DNA from: JAJRTE01 sp964418585
Lineage (GTDB): Bacteria; Myxococcota_A; UBA796; JAJRTE01
Reading direction: 5' to 3'
DNA: 64,000 bases
Assembly: GCA_964418585.1 (NCBI GenBank)
Contig: CAYQMG010000118.1
Span: 96,057-160,056, forward strand
Shown: one piece after another, positions 1-9,834 of the stretch
How the letters are laid out: each line of letters opens with the position of its first letter
Position numbering within the stretch: position 1 is the stretch's first letter
Program-made: the position numbers and the translations under genes
The notes under the pieces: model-generated
Seen by the model: the letters and a program-made list of their open reading frames with translations, nothing else
The model's database searches: none
Told to the model about the DNA's origin: nothing

Positions 1-1
1 C

Positions 2-697
2 CGATACCGGGACGGGGACGCCCGGCACGAAGGGACCCTGGAAGACTACGCCTACCTGATTCAGGGCCTGCTCGACCTGCACGAGTCCGACTTCGACCCT
101 CACTGGGCACGGTGGGCCATGACCCTCCAGCATACACAGGATGGCCTGTTCCGGGACGAGGACAGGGGAGGCTATTACCAGTCGTCGGACCGCGCCCGCT
201 CCCTCATCGTGCGCACCAAGGATTATACCGACGGGGCCACCCCCAACCCCAACGGCTGCTCGGCCCTCAACCTCCTCCGCCTCGCTCGCCTCTTCCGGGA
301 CGACCGGCTCGAGCAGGACGCGACCCAGGTCCTTGCCGGTCCGGGTCGGTTGCTCCAGGACCAGCCTTCGTTTTTCGCCCATCTGCTCCTGGCCGCCGAT
401 TTCCACCTGGAACCCGTGCGAGAGGTGGTGCTCGTGCTGCCTCCATCTCTCGAGGGCGATGCCCTGCCCGGGGATGTGCAGGACTTCCTCACCGAACTGC
501 GCAAACCCTTCACCCCCGGCCTCGTGGTCAGCCTCGGCACCCTGCACGCCGACACCGACCCGGAACGCTCCCCCCTCCCCATCCTGGCAGACAAGGTGGT
601 CGAAAACCAGCAGCCGACCCTGTACGTTTGCGACGGCACCACCTGCCACGCCCCCACGCACCCGCTCCATCTTCCCCCGGAATCGGGCGGCAGTTGA
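2..697 (+). CDS. YyaL/SPATA20-type thioredoxin-domain protein, C-terminal part
   Basis: Partial gene: the frame is open from the first bases of the window and the N-terminus lies upstream. The visible 231 residues match the C-terminal half of the YyaL (DUF255/SPATA20) family, which joins an N-terminal thioredoxin fold to an (alpha/alpha)6 toroid like those of sugar epimerases. Family signs are LEDYAYLIQGLLDLHE near the visible start, the GGYY segment, KDYTDGATPNPNG, and the terminal LYVCDGTTCHAP motif, a slightly altered form of the usual YVCxNxxCxxP ending. The thioredoxin CxxC is outside the window. The biochemical role of the family is not settled; redox or metabolite-repair functions have been suggested. 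A promoter-like element overlaps its stop codon and serves the next gene. Confidence 0.85.
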   Translation, partial: RYRDGDARHEGTLEDYAYLIQGLLDLHESDFDPHWARWAMTLQHTQDGLFRDEDRGGYYQSSDRARSLIVRTKDYTDGATPNPNGCSALNLLRLARLFRDDRLEQDATQVLAGPGRLLQDQPSFFAHLLLAADFHLEPVREVVLVLPPSLEGDALPGDVQDFLTELRKPFTPGLVVSLGTLHADTDPERSPLPILADKVVENQQPTLYVCDGTTCHAPTHPLHLPPESGGS

Positions 698-722
698 CTT
701 TTTGTCGGGTCAGATTGATACT
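694..722 (+). promoter_or_regulatory. sigma70-like promoter of the giant secreted protein
   Basis: TTGACT at 694-699 and GATACT at 717-722 are separated by 17 bases. The -35 overlaps the stop codon of the YyaL-type gene. Predicted leader about 120 bases. Inferred from motif match only. Confidence 0.4.
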
Positions 723-850
723 GGCCTTGATGAATCCCACGGGAAACGCCCTGGCAGACGCGGCGTGACAGCACACCGGCGACAACGCGCACGAGGGTCC
801 ACATCGGTGGATGTGCACGGCAACAGCGGAAGCGGACTGGGAGCGGTCTC

Positions 851-3800
851 ATGAAACGACTTACCAGGTGGACAGCAGGTCTCCTGACTCTACTGGTCTC
901 CCCCATGCCAGCCCTGGCAGCACCTGCAGACGGGGCAGACTTCATCCTGGAAGAACAGAACGACGACGGGAGCTTTGGTGCGATTCCTCAACGGGACACC
1001 GGCCCGGCCCTGCGCGCATTGAATGCATTCCAGAAAGCCGACTGGGATACCGTGGCATCGGCAGGAGGCTTCCTCCTCTACTCGGACCCCCTCGCCGTCG
1101 ACTTCATGGCCCGCCGCGCTCGAGCACTCGCGCTGGCCGACATCGACCCGGATGACGCAGCAGCGGAACTGGCCGTCCTGGCTGACAGCAGCGGGGCCTG
1201 GGGCACGTTCGAAGGGTGGCCCGGGACCCTCATGGACACCGCTCAGGCGCTCATCACTTTCTCCGAGGTGGGGGACCTGGACCTGTCGTTGATCTCCCAG
1301 GGACTCGGGTACCTCACCTCCCGTCAACAACCTGATGGCGGGTTCGCCTGGGAAGGAAACGACACGTCTGAACCACTCCTGACCGCCGAAATCCTCACCG
1401 CCCTGGTCGCATGGGGCGATACCTTCGCCATCTCCTCCACCATCGACGCCGCAGCCACATACCTGTTCGGCCTCCAGCAGGACAGCGGCCTCCTCGGAAC
1501 CTCCCAGCCCGAACTGGTCACCGCCATGACCCTGCTGGCCACGCTCGAACTCGACAGCGTGGACACCGACGCCTGGACCACCGCGTACACCGCCCTCTCC
1601 GACGCTCAACTCGAAGATGGTTCATGGAATCATGACGTCTACACCACCGCAAAGGCCATGATCGCACTCGGGGCTGTCAAACCCGACCTCGCCGTCACCG
1701 CCGTGACCCCGGGAACCGACCCCGTGATCGAGGAGCAGGATTCCACCGTGATCGTCCAGGTGGCCAATGAAGGAAGGGCCTCCCTCACCCAGTCCGTCCC
1801 CGTCACCGTGAGCTTCATCTCCGGCACCACCGGCGAGGAGATGCCCATCGGAACCGACCAACTCGCCGTGCTGGCTCCGGGAGCAAGCCGCGAGATCACC
1901 ATCCCCTGGGCCACCACCGGTTTCTCCGGGGGGGGATACCTCAAGGCAGTGGTCGACCCGGACGACTCCATCGGCGAAAAGGACCGACTCGACAATACCA
2001 TGCTCGTACCCGTCACCATTCTCGGCGGGGCCGACGTGGCCGTCACTTCCGCAGACCTCACGGTCCAGCCGCCAGACCCGGCTCCGGAAGAATCCGTCAC
2101 CCTCTATGCCACCGTGTCCAGCTTCAGCGCGGTCCCCCACGCCAGTGTCGCCGTCACGCTCCACGACGGGGACCCAGCAGCAGGTGGCACGCTCCTGGAC
2201 ACCTACACCCTCGCACTCGATCCCGGCGACACGGCCGAGATCTCCTGGTCTGGAAGCCTGGATGCGGGCGAGCATACGCTGTTCGTGACCGTGGACGCGG
2301 ACGATGCCATCGACGAGGTAGACGAAACCAACAACCAGGCATCCATTCACGTTACGGTGGCACCCAAAATCGACTTGCAGGTCTCCTCCGGGCAGGTCCA
2401 GGCATCGCCCACGACGGCCACGGAAGGCGACCCGATTACCCTGTGGGTGATGGTCTACAACGGAGGCAAGAGTCCGTCCGGTCCGTTTACCACCGGGGCT
2501 TATCTGTACGACCCGGGTACGATGGGGTCGCCCGCCGAGCGCGTGCTGGCGGCCTCGGCGGACGTGGACGGTCTGGGTCCGGGTGAGGCGACCTCGGTGA
2601 CGCTCGAGGTTCCCACTGCGGGGCACCTGGGGGAACTCACGCTGTATGGTGTAGCAGACATTGCGGATGAAGTTGAGGAGACGCAGGAGGGGAACAACGA
2701 GTCATCTGTGACGGCATGGGTGATCGAGGCGCCCAATCTTGCCATTCTGACCGGTGATTTCGTACCGCCGGACCCGGTTCAAGAGGGCAAGTTGGTGCAA
2801 CTCAACACCACGGTGCGGAACCTGGGTGGGAGCACGCTCTACAACGTGCCGGTCCAGTTCTACCTGGGCAGTGGAGGCGGAACCTCGATAGGGTCGACCA
2901 CGGTGCAGCGGATCGATCCGGGGACCCAGGTGTCGACTCCCTACGTGACCTGGAACACGACCGGGCTTTCTGCGGGGAATCAGACGGTGGTGGCGATGGT
3001 GGATCCATCGAATCTTCTGTCCGAATCGGACGAAACGGACAACGAGCAGGCCGTGACGGTGACCGTGCTGCCTCGCCCCGACCTGGCGTTCCAGACCTCT
3101 CTTGCCGTATCGCCGGCCGAGCCGGACCAGGGGGACGTCGTGACGCTGAGCGCCACGGTGTTGAACAGCACGGACACGGCCATTTCGGATGAGTTCCTGG
3201 TGGAGTTCTACGACGGGAACCCGAACGACGGCGGCCGGCTGCTGGGGGCGGACACGATCTCGAGCCTGGCTGGCAACGGAACGACGGTGGCGACCACCAC
3301 GTGGGACACAGAGGGCTGGGCCGGGCGACACACGCTGTATGCGGTGATCGATCCGGACAACCGGATTTCGGAGGGCGACGAGAGCAACAACCAGAGCGTG
3401 CTCCAGATGAGCGTCAGCTCCGGCGAGGCGTCGCTGGAGCCGGTGACGAACGTGGCCTACAGCGTGGCGGGGGACAATGTCACCCTTACGTGGGACAACA
3501 CGCAGAACCCGGCCGGCTACCGGATCTACCGGGATGGTCAGATCGTCAACCCGCCCGACTATGACTACGACCTGGTTCCTGGTGCGACGGTGACCGCGTC
3601 CAGTGCCGTGGCGGACCACGAAGCGGCGGCGGCCGCGGACGGGAGTCTCAGCACCTACTGGGAGGGCGACGCGGCGGACGAAAGCTGGACCTACACGATC
3701 GATTTCGGCTCGGTGCAGGAGGTGTCCGCGTTCACTGTCTACTGGTACGCCCAGGGGAACCTCAAGATTACCTATGCGTTCCAGACCTGGACAGAGGGCG

Positions 3801-6800
3801 AGTGGTACACGCGCCAGTCGAGCACGGTGACCGCCACCGGAACCGGTGTCGGGTCGGGGGCCTTCACCCTGTATCGCACGGTGGAAACCGACAAGGTGCG
3901 GCTCTTCTTCACCCGGTCGACGGCCGACGCCGACCCGATTTCGGTCGCCGAAGTCTCCGTGTATGGCCCGGGACTGATTACCGAGAACGCTTTCGTGGAC
4001 ATGAACGTGGCCGCGGGCGCCAGGCACTACGAGATCAAGTCGGCCAGCGGGGCGGGCCGGGAGGGCGAACCGGCCGAAATCGATGTAAGTCTGGGCGACA
4101 TCGAACCGCCCACCGATGCCTATGCCGTGGCCTATCCGGACCGCACCGAGATCTTCTGGACCCGGTCCGTGTCCAGCAACACCCTGGGTTACGAGGTGCT
4201 GACCGACAAGGACATCCTGATCAACGCCACCGGCTTGACCGGCCAGATGACCGCCACCGCGTCCAGTTCGGCCAGCGGACACGACCCGTCTCTGGGGGTG
4301 GACACCGACAGCACCACTTACTGGCAGTCCTCCGGGACCGGCCCATGGACCTTCGACATCACCCTGCCGGAAACCACCCGGATCTACGGCATTCAACTCG
4401 TCTTCTCCTCCTACTATTACCCGACCGACTACGATGTGATGGGCTGGACCGGGACCGAATGGATCGTGGAGCAGCAGGTCCGGGACAACGGATACGTGTC
4501 CCGATTCGATACGTATAGCCAGTTCGGGGCTACCAACAAGATCCGCCTCTACATCACCGGGGCGAGTTCCAGTTCCGTGGCGGTGGCCTACGTGGCCATC
4601 TACAAGGCTCTGCCCATCGACACCGCCGGCCTCACCCACCAGGAGCGACCGGAATACTCCGCCAGCTACCGTGTGGCAGCCATGAGCGAGGCGCACGTGG
4701 CATTTGCCGCCGAGGAAGTGAGTGTGCCACCGGCCGGCCAGGAGCCTCCACTGCCGCCCGACAGCGTCACCGTGTCCGACTACACGCGGAGCGACATCGT
4801 GCTGTCCTGGACCCCGGTGGACAACGATATCCTCGCCGGATACAACGTCTACGACCTGGACTCGGGGATTCAACTCAACACCGACCTGCTCGTCGATCCC
4901 ACGTTCACCGATGTGGGCGCCATCGATCCCGAGGTGACGAGCTACGGGTACATGGTCTCCAGCGTCAACGTGTACGGGTACGAAAGCCCGATCATGCGAA
5001 CCTACACCTGGACCCCGCCCCGTCCCGAACCGCCCACCGTCACCGCAACGGTGGAAGGAACCACGGTGACCCTCCACTGGACCGATGCAGACGAACCCCT
5101 GCGGGACGGATTCAAGGTCTACAAGGACTATGCACTCCTGGCCGAAACCACGGCGCCCACCTTCACCGACCTCGACGTGTCCGCTGGACAGCACGTCTAC
5201 CAGGTCTCCGGTTTCGACATGTTCGGTCGAGAAGGCTCACGCTCCAGCACCGCGACCGTTCAGGTCGTGCGCACAGACCTCATGCTGTCCGACAGCGACC
5301 TCTCCCTCGCACCGGCCTCGGCCACCATCCTGGACACCGGGGTGCTCACCGCCACCGTGCACAACCTGGGCGACGTGACCTCCGGTGTCTCCTCGGTCGC
5401 ATTCTACGACGGAGACCCGGACGGCGGCGGCGAACTCATCGGCTCCGCTGAACTGGCGGCCATCCTGGGTTACGGTGTGCGGCAGGTCTCCATCGAATGG
5501 GACCTCTCCACCGAGGAGGGACTCCACGACATCTACGTGGTGGCCGACCCGGAGGAAACCCTCGCAGAAATGCGGGAAGACAACAACTCCGCCGTCCTCT
5601 CCGTGGAAATCCTGCCAAGACCCGTTTACGTCATTACACCGGGCGCCGTGGACGTGAGTGCCTTCCCGGTCCTGTCCGTCCCACTTCATGTAGAGGACGG
5701 GTTCGGCTCCCCGGTCCAGGGTCTCGCTGCCCGATTCGTCACCGTGACCGAACCGGCAGGAAACGGCAGCGACCTCGGCCTCGAGCCCACCGGGACCGAA
5801 GGCGACTACCTGCTCGTCTGGACCTCCCCGGACCACGCACGGGACGGTTCCACCCGCTCGGTGCTCGTGACCATCGACAACCCGCCCTCGGTCGGCTCCG
5901 GTGAGACCAGTTACCAGGCTCCATCCAACCCGCTCTACGACCTCCAGATCGCCAGCCTCGCCGCCGATCCGGCCGCACCCAGGGCAGGAGATACCTTCGA
6001 CCTGGTGGCCACGGTCGCCAACCAGGGTTCCTCCACCCTCACGAATGTCCCCATTCGCTTCTACGAGGGCGCAGGGACCCCTACCGTGCTCGGCGAAACC
6101 GTGATCTCCAGCATCGATGCTGGTACCACCACAACCGCACGCTGGACCACCACCGCTCACGCCGGAACCACCACCTACCGCGCCGCTGCGGACGCCGACG
6201 GACTGCTCGACGAAACCGACGAGGGGAACAACGAAGCCAGCTTGACCTTGATCGTCCCCGAAAACCCCACCGACCTCAGCGTCGTGGCAGGCAGCATCAC
6301 CTTCACCCCGAACAAACCGTATTCCGGCGACCCGGTCGCCGTGACCGCCACCATCGCCAACGACGGCGTCGAGGCGTCCGGCGTCACCGTGCAGGCCTAC
6401 CAGGGCAATCCCCTGGCCGGTGGAACGGCCATCGGCACCGGCCAGACCATCGACACGCTCACCTCGAGCGCGCCGCAACAGGTGACCTTTGCCTGGAATA
6501 CTGAACGGCTCGCCGGGACCTACGACATCTACGTCTGGGTCGACCCCCGCAACCGGGTGGACGAGTCCGATGAGACCAACAACCTGTCGTTGCAGCAGGT
6601 GACCATACATCCATTCCCGGTCACGCTCTCTCTCGCCACCGACAAGAGCGCGTACCCGCCCAACAGCAACATGACCGTTACCGGCACCCTGGACCCGAAC
6701 GGGACCACCTTCTCCGGCCAGATCGACCTGAAGCTCGTGGACCAGAACGGCGTCACCGTGCTGGATGCGGGGAGTATCCCGGTCAGCGATGTGAGCACCC

Positions 6801-9031
6801 GGACCAGCTACGATGCCACGGTGGATACCGGGACCTACCGGGCAGGAACCTACCAGGTTGTGGGCATCTTGCGCGACTCGGTTGGGGAACGCACCAGGGA
6901 CGCGGCGTCCTTCTCCATCGAGGCCGTGTCCGCCCTGGCGTCCACTGTGCGGTCCAGCGCTCCGGCCTACGACCCGTTCGCCACGGTGGAGGTGAACGGG
7001 ACGGTGACCAACGACAGTGTAAACACCCTCCTCTCCAACGTGACCGCCACCCTTGCGCTCGTGACTCCGGATGGTCAGAAACTGCACGAGACCTCGTTCG
7101 GGCCGACCGACCTGGACCTTGGGCAGGAGTTGCCCGTGGTGGAGGCCTGGGCGATGGAGGATCAGCCGCCGGGGACCTACACGATCCTGCTGACCGGCCA
7201 GTCCGGTGATGTCAGCCACACGGCGTCCACCACGTTCGAGTTGCGGTCCACCCAGGACACGGGCATCGGGCTGGACGCCGGGCTCGAAGTGGACCCGGAC
7301 AGCGCCGTACCGGGCGCCGCGGTCTCGGCCGGGTACGGGATCGAGAACAACGGCAACGCAGACGTGTTCGACATTCCGGCCCGGGTCGTGCTGGTGAACG
7401 ACGACGATGGGGAGGTCCACGATACGCATGCTTTCACCCTCACCCTGGGCAAGGGAGCGCTGCTGGAGGACGCTGTGGACCTGGACACTTCCGTGCCCGA
7501 AGGCGGCTACTCGGTGCTCCTCCAGCTCGAGTTCGGAGGGGAGTATGTCACGTTTGCCCGGGACCGCCTCACCCTTCTGAGCATTGCGGGCGCGCTGGCG
7601 ATTTCCCCGGACACCATCGAAGGAGGAGAAGGGGACGTCACGATCGAGCACACATTGACGAACCTCTCCGACGTGGCCCTGGAGAATCTGTCCCTGAGGC
7701 TCGAGGTGGTATCCATGGAGAGTGGCGAGGTGGTGAAGACCATCACCTGGTCCGCGGACCTTCCAGGAGACGGTTCGTCCACCGGGACCGAGACGGTTTC
7801 CAGCGACGAGTTGGGTATCGGGCAGTTCACGGTGTTCCTGTACCTGGTGCCCGAAGGAGGGTCGCCGACCGAACTTGCCAGCGCCACCTTCTCGGTGGTG
7901 GACACTCGAGCACCGGCCACGACGCTCTCGTTCAACGGGACCACGGTGAGCCGGGACGGCGTGGTCTATCTTCCCGGGACCACCTACGTGGTGCTCGAGG
8001 CCCAGGACAACTTCAGCGGTGTGGCGGCCATCCATTATGCCCTGGACGGGGGCAGCCAACGCACCTATGCGCAGCCGTTCACCCTGACGATCGAGGGAGC
8101 GCACACGCTGGCATACGGCGCGGTGGATTTGGCGGGCAACGAGGAAGCATCTCGAACCGTGGAGTTGGTGCTCGACCTTTCCGCGCCGGTCATCGAAGTG
8201 GGCGGCGTGGAGGACGGCGACTGTGGTGCAGACCCGGTGGATCCCCAGGTATCGGTGGAGGATGTGAGCCCGACCACCATTGCGATGACCCTGAACGGGG
8301 ATGCCTATGCGGGAGAAACCATCGATGCAGCAGGGAGTTATACCCTAGTGGTTCGCGCAGAGGACCTCCTGGGGAACGCCACCGAGATGGAGGTGGGCTT
8401 CACCATCACCACCGATCCCTGCGACTGCCCGTCCGAACCGGGATGCGCCACGCCGGCCCCCGACGAAGACCGGGACGGCGATGGATTCACGGTCCTCGAG
8501 GGCGATTGTGACGACGACGCAGCCGAGGTCTTCCCCGGCGCCCCGGAACTGTGTGACGACCTGGACAACGACTGCAACGGACTGGTGGACGACGCACCCG
8601 AATGCCAGCTCACCCCCACCCCCCTGGTGGACACCGACGGCGACGGCTACGCGGACGCTTCAGACTGCGATCCGAATGACCCGGCGATCCATCCGGGTGC
8701 GGAGGAAATCTGTGACGATGGTGTGGACAACGATTGCAGCGGCACGGTGGACGACCCGGCGCTCTGTGGTGGAACCCCCACCCCGGCGGTCGAGGTGACC
8801 GAGACGCCCGGACCGACTCCGGAACTCACCCCCACGGTCACCCCGGTCCCGTGGGCCACCGCAACCCCCGAACCGACCGCAACCCCCGAACCCTACGACA
8901 ACGACCGGTTCGGAGAGGACGCGGTCAAACTCCCCGGGTGCACGTGCAGCCACTCTGCACCGCCCGGACCGGGAATCTGGACCCTGCTCGGCTTCCTCGG
9001 CGCCATCCTGTTCATCCGCCGCCGCCGCTGA
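851..9031 (+). CDS. giant secreted CARDB/discoidin protein with N-terminal cyclase-like toroid and MYXO-CTERM-like tail
   Basis: This 2,726-residue exported protein probably sits on the cell surface. A signal peptide (about 1-23, ending PMPALA) leads into a toroid repeat region (about 28-275) like squalene-cyclase or alpha-macroglobulin folds, with motifs EEQNDDGSFG, QQPDGGFAWEG and QLEDGSWNHD. Then come about eight CARDB adhesion-type domains (five at about 277-855, three at about 1474-1920), recognisable by DExxDETNN-type ends. Between them are two F5/8C (discoidin) modules (about 870-1080 and 1090-1250) and fibronectin III-like units. Further Ig-like modules fill 1924-2480, followed by two MopE-type metal-binding motifs (about 2534-2640) and a TP-rich linker. 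The C-terminus has CxC, a hydrophobic segment and RRRR, like MYXO-CTERM sorting signals. Start chosen at ATG with GGGAG upstream. Ligand unknown; carbohydrate or matrix binding is inference. No thioester CGEQ is present. Confidence 0.85.
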   Translation: MKRLTRWTAGLLTLLVSPMPALAAPADGADFILEEQNDDGSFGAIPQRDTGPALRALNAFQKADWDTVASAGGFLLYSDPLAVDFMARRARALALADIDPDDAAAELAVLADSSGAWGTFEGWPGTLMDTAQALITFSEVGDLDLSLISQGLGYLTSRQQPDGGFAWEGNDTSEPLLTAEILTALVAWGDTFAISSTIDAAATYLFGLQQDSGLLGTSQPELVTAMTLLATLELDSVDTDAWTTAYTALSDAQLEDGSWNHDVYTTAKAMIALGAVKPDLAVTAVTPGTDPVIEEQDSTVIVQVANEGRASLTQSVPVTVSFISGTTGEEMPIGTDQLAVLAPGASREITIPWATTGFSGGGYLKAVVDPDDSIGEKDRLDNTMLVPVTILGGADVAVTSADLTVQPPDPAPEESVTLYATVSSFSAVPHASVAVTLHDGDPAAGGTLLDTYTLALDPGDTAEISWSGSLDAGEHTLFVTVDADDAIDEVDETNNQASIHVTVAPKIDLQVSSGQVQASPTTATEGDPITLWVMVYNGGKSPSGPFTTGAYLYDPGTMGSPAERVLAASADVDGLGPGEATSVTLEVPTAGHLGELTLYGVADIADEVEETQEGNNESSVTAWVIEAPNLAILTGDFVPPDPVQEGKLVQLNTTVRNLGGSTLYNVPVQFYLGSGGGTSIGSTTVQRIDPGTQVSTPYVTWNTTGLSAGNQTVVAMVDPSNLLSESDETDNEQAVTVTVLPRPDLAFQTSLAVSPAEPDQGDVVTLSATVLNSTDTAISDEFLVEFYDGNPNDGGRLLGADTISSLAGNGTTVATTTWDTEGWAGRHTLYAVIDPDNRISEGDESNNQSVLQMSVSSGEASLEPVTNVAYSVAGDNVTLTWDNTQNPAGYRIYRDGQIVNPPDYDYDLVPGATVTASSAVADHEAAAAADGSLSTYWEGDAADESWTYTIDFGSVQEVSAFTVYWYAQGNLKITYAFQTWTEGEWYTRQSSTVTATGTGVGSGAFTLYRTVETDKVRLFFTRSTADADPISVAEVSVYGPGLITENAFVDMNVAAGARHYEIKSASGAGREGEPAEIDVSLGDIEPPTDAYAVAYPDRTEIFWTRSVSSNTLGYEVLTDKDILINATGLTGQMTATASSSASGHDPSLGVDTDSTTYWQSSGTGPWTFDITLPETTRIYGIQLVFSSYYYPTDYDVMGWTGTEWIVEQQVRDNGYVSRFDTYSQFGATNKIRLYITGASSSSVAVAYVAIYKALPIDTAGLTHQERPEYSASYRVAAMSEAHVAFAAEEVSVPPAGQEPPLPPDSVTVSDYTRSDIVLSWTPVDNDILAGYNVYDLDSGIQLNTDLLVDPTFTDVGAIDPEVTSYGYMVSSVNVYGYESPIMRTYTWTPPRPEPPTVTATVEGTTVTLHWTDADEPLRDGFKVYKDYALLAETTAPTFTDLDVSAGQHVYQVSGFDMFGREGSRSSTATVQVVRTDLMLSDSDLSLAPASATILDTGVLTATVHNLGDVTSGVSSVAFYDGDPDGGGELIGSAELAAILGYGVRQVSIEWDLSTEEGLHDIYVVADPEETLAEMREDNNSAVLSVEILPRPVYVITPGAVDVSAFPVLSVPLHVEDGFGSPVQGLAARFVTVTEPAGNGSDLGLEPTGTEGDYLLVWTSPDHARDGSTRSVLVTIDNPPSVGSGETSYQAPSNPLYDLQIASLAADPAAPRAGDTFDLVATVANQGSSTLTNVPIRFYEGAGTPTVLGETVISSIDAGTTTTARWTTTAHAGTTTYRAAADADGLLDETDEGNNEASLTLIVPENPTDLSVVAGSITFTPNKPYSGDPVAVTATIANDGVEASGVTVQAYQGNPLAGGTAIGTGQTIDTLTSSAPQQVTFAWNTERLAGTYDIYVWVDPRNRVDESDETNNLSLQQVTIHPFPVTLSLATDKSAYPPNSNMTVTGTLDPNGTTFSGQIDLKLVDQNGVTVLDAGSIPVSDVSTRTSYDATVDTGTYRAGTYQVVGILRDSVGERTRDAASFSIEAVSALASTVRSSAPAYDPFATVEVNGTVTNDSVNTLLSNVTATLALVTPDGQKLHETSFGPTDLDLGQELPVVEAWAMEDQPPGTYTILLTGQSGDVSHTASTTFELRSTQDTGIGLDAGLEVDPDSAVPGAAVSAGYGIENNGNADVFDIPARVVLVNDDDGEVHDTHAFTLTLGKGALLEDAVDLDTSVPEGGYSVLLQLEFGGEYVTFARDRLTLLSIAGALAISPDTIEGGEGDVTIEHTLTNLSDVALENLSLRLEVVSMESGEVVKTITWSADLPGDGSSTGTETVSSDELGIGQFTVFLYLVPEGGSPTELASATFSVVDTRAPATTLSFNGTTVSRDGVVYLPGTTYVVLEAQDNFSGVAAIHYALDGGSQRTYAQPFTLTIEGAHTLAYGAVDLAGNEEASRTVELVLDLSAPVIEVGGVEDGDCGADPVDPQVSVEDVSPTTIAMTLNGDAYAGETIDAAGSYTLVVRAEDLLGNATEMEVGFTITTDPCDCPSEPGCATPAPDEDRDGDGFTVLEGDCDDDAAEVFPGAPELCDDLDNDCNGLVDDAPECQLTPTPLVDTDGDGYADASDCDPNDPAIHPGAEEICDDGVDNDCSGTVDDPALCGGTPTPAVEVTETPGPTPELTPTVTPVPWATATPEPTATPEPYDNDRFGEDAVKLPGCTCSHSAPPGPGIWTLLGFLGAILFIRRRR

Positions 9032-9056
9032 ACCGCACGGCAGGGAAGATGAACGG

Positions 9057-9085
9057 TTGCAACCAGGAACGTTGTGGGCTACGCT
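9057..9085 (+). promoter_or_regulatory. sigma70-like promoter of the GtrA-like gene
   Basis: TTGCAA at 9057-9062 and TACGCT at 9080-9085 with a 17-base spacer, about 80 bases before the chosen start codon. Inferred from motif match only. Confidence 0.4.
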
Positions 9086-9172
9086 ACCTTTCCTTTCTCA
9101 CCCTCGACGTGGGGAGAGCAGGACAACAGGCACGACAACCGGCAACCAGTACCAGGCGAAAGCGGATACACG

Positions 9173-9649
9173 ATGGGTGAAACCCTCACACACGACTCTT
9201 CGGAAACCGAGACCGGCGAACCGGAGGAGGCTCCCAGCCTCTCCATGCTCCAGCAAGGACTTCGGTTCTCCATCGTGGGCGGAATCAACACGGTGGTGGA
9301 CCTCACGGTCCTCAACCTGCTCATCCTGTTGGAGCCTCGAGGTCGGAGTGGGCTCGTCTACTCGGCCTTCAAGACCCTCTCGTTTCTCGCAGCGGTGACC
9401 AACAGCTACCTCCTCAACCGCAAGTTCACGTTCCAGAGCAAGACCGCAGCGTCCTCGGCCCAGTTCACGGGCTTTCTCATCGTCAGTATCGGCGGACTGC
9501 TCATCAACGTGGGCGTGGCCACCTCGGTGGCGACCTTTGTACCCCCTCCCCTGGTCCTGGCCGCCTACTGGCCCTCCATCGCAGCCATGGCGGGAATCCC
9601 CTTCGGCCTGATCTGGAATTTCTTCGGGTACCGCTACCTCGTCTTCTGA
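9173..9649 (+). CDS. GtrA-like polyprenyl-linked sugar flippase
   Basis: Small integral membrane protein (158 residues) of the GtrA/DPMS family, which moves undecaprenyl-linked sugars or assists cell-surface polysaccharide synthesis. Four hydrophobic segments follow a soluble acidic N-terminus of about 25 residues. Diagnostic family signatures are RFSIVGGINTVVDL at the first helix, NSYLLNRKFTFQ after the second, and NFFGYRYLVF at the extreme C-terminus. The frame is open further upstream, but ATG 9173 is chosen because it gives the normal family length and leaves upstream promoter-like hexamers outside the gene. No dedicated glycosyltransferase partner lies next to it; the next gene is an unrelated peptidase. 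Family assignment is secure, substrate unknown. Confidence 0.85.
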   Translation: MGETLTHDSSETETGEPEEAPSLSMLQQGLRFSIVGGINTVVDLTVLNLLILLEPRGRSGLVYSAFKTLSFLAAVTNSYLLNRKFTFQSKTAASSAQFTGFLIVSIGGLLINVGVATSVATFVPPPLVLAAYWPSIAAMAGIPFGLIWNFFGYRYLVF

Positions 9650-9834
9650 CTCGATCTCTGTGAGGGCGAACGGCGGCCCTTCCCGGGCCCACGCGCCCGC
9701 TGGACACTCCGTCCTTGATCCCGCCGCGTCTTTGTGCATCGCTGTCCCAGAAGCACGCTCGGCCGGAGTGGCCGACGCCCACACCACCCTACCCCGGAGA
9801 CACCGGGGTGCAACCGACACGGGGATGGAGAACG

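Noticed and set aside
2702..5194. Long minus-strand open frame (830 codons) opposite the giant secreted gene
   Set aside because: Gly/Val/Arg/His-rich mirror of a plus-strand coding sequence with strong G/C third positions; no domain and no ribosome site.
5237..8104. Long minus-strand open frame (955 codons) opposite the same gene
   Set aside because: Same reason; composition is that of an antisense shadow.
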